In this document: positions 5,360 to 5,514 of the stretch, piece after piece
How the letters are laid out: each line of letters begins with the position of its first letter
Position numbering within the stretch: the stretch's first letter is position 1
Source of the DNA: Bacillota bacterium
Lineage (GTDB): Bacteria > Bacillota > Clostridia > Lachnospirales > Lachnospiraceae
DNA length: 5,514 nt
Assembly (NCBI GenBank): GCA_023428655.1
Contig: JAEYXC010000359.1
Location: forward strand, 1-5,514
Reading direction: 5' to 3'
Notes under the pieces: model-generated
Seen by the model: the letters and a program-made list of their open reading frames with translations, nothing else
Databases searched by the model: none
Told to the model about the DNA's origin: nothing
Translations under genes and position numbers: made by a program

Positions 5360-5514
5360 ATGAATTTTAATGCACGTCTAAAACAATTAAGACAGAAAAA
5401 CAAACTTACACAGGGTGAATTGGCTGATATTCTTGGATTGAAACCAACTGCAATTTCGAATTACGAATCGGAAAGGAATGAACCCTCCTTTGATAAACTA
5501 ATTGCCCTGTCAAA
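5360..5514 (+). CDS. Xre/Cro-C1 family helix-turn-helix transcriptional regulator, N-terminal part (runs off the right edge)
   Basis: Fifty-one codons are visible. They make a nearly complete HTH_3 domain: an N-terminal helix with RLKQLRQKNK (6-15), helix 2 LTQGELADILG (16-26) and a recognition helix around KPTAISNYES (28-37), followed by ERNEPSFDKLIALS (38-51). LTQ, LA, IS-YE and P-FDKL are the hallmark positions of the Xre/C1 family, so DNA binding is secure. The C-terminal part is outside the window, so I cannot tell a stand-alone repressor from one with a ligand, peptidase or tetratricopeptide domain. The gene is divergent from the sensor kinase across a 216-base AT-rich gap. It has a consensus promoter, a perfect Shine-Dalgarno and a dyad in its leader, which suggest high basal expression limited by autorepression. 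It may control itself, the kinase operon, or genes to the right that could belong to a mobile element; none of these targets can be tested here. Confidence 0.9.
   Translation, partial: MNFNARLKQLRQKNKLTQGELADILGLKPTAISNYESERNEPSFDKLIALS

Overview
The window is AT-rich, with Shine-Dalgarno sites ahead of the genes and consensus vegetative (sigma-A type) promoters. Its protein set (a membrane-anchored DUF4015-type glycoside hydrolase, a TIGR04086 membrane protein, an HD-domain response regulator) points to a low-GC Firmicute. The best guess is a clostridial or Lachnospiraceae-like species. This is inferred from gene families and base composition only; no marker gene is present.

Layout: positions 1-212 hold the N-terminal third or so of an RmlD-type (dTDP-4-dehydrorhamnose reductase-like) gene on the minus strand. 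It is preceded by a strong candidate promoter at 288-316. Positions 213-611 hold no gene, but they contain a long imperfect inverted repeat (367-524) and two small hairpins (554-574 and 582-604). Next, all on the minus strand, come a 124-residue four-helix membrane protein (612-986, TIGR04086 family), a 452-residue membrane-anchored putative glycoside hydrolase (1064-2422), a 357-residue receiver plus HD-GYP response regulator (2511-3584) and a 511-residue PAS/HisKA/HATPase sensor kinase (3608-5143). At the right edge, on the plus strand, a divergent Xre/Cro-type repressor gene begins at 5360 and runs off the end. It has a consensus promoter and a dyad in its leader.

How the genes may work together: the kinase and regulator lie 23 bases apart and almost certainly form a two-component pair. 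The kinase is cytosolic and ends in an Hpt-like helical segment that lacks the phosphoacceptor His. The regulator's output is an HD-GYP domain, the family that degrades cyclic-di-GMP. Its metal-ligand motifs are intact, but the usual Lys after HDIG and the usual RPYR motif are changed. No clear terminator separates this pair from the hydrolase/membrane-protein genes downstream, so read-through is possible. The hydrolase, the small membrane protein and the sugar-nucleotide reductase all suggest a cell-surface carbohydrate theme, which is inference from context.

The least explained element is the long self-complementary sequence at 367-524, which looks like a MITE-type or structured-RNA element. 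I found no tRNA, rRNA, CRISPR array or transposase gene.
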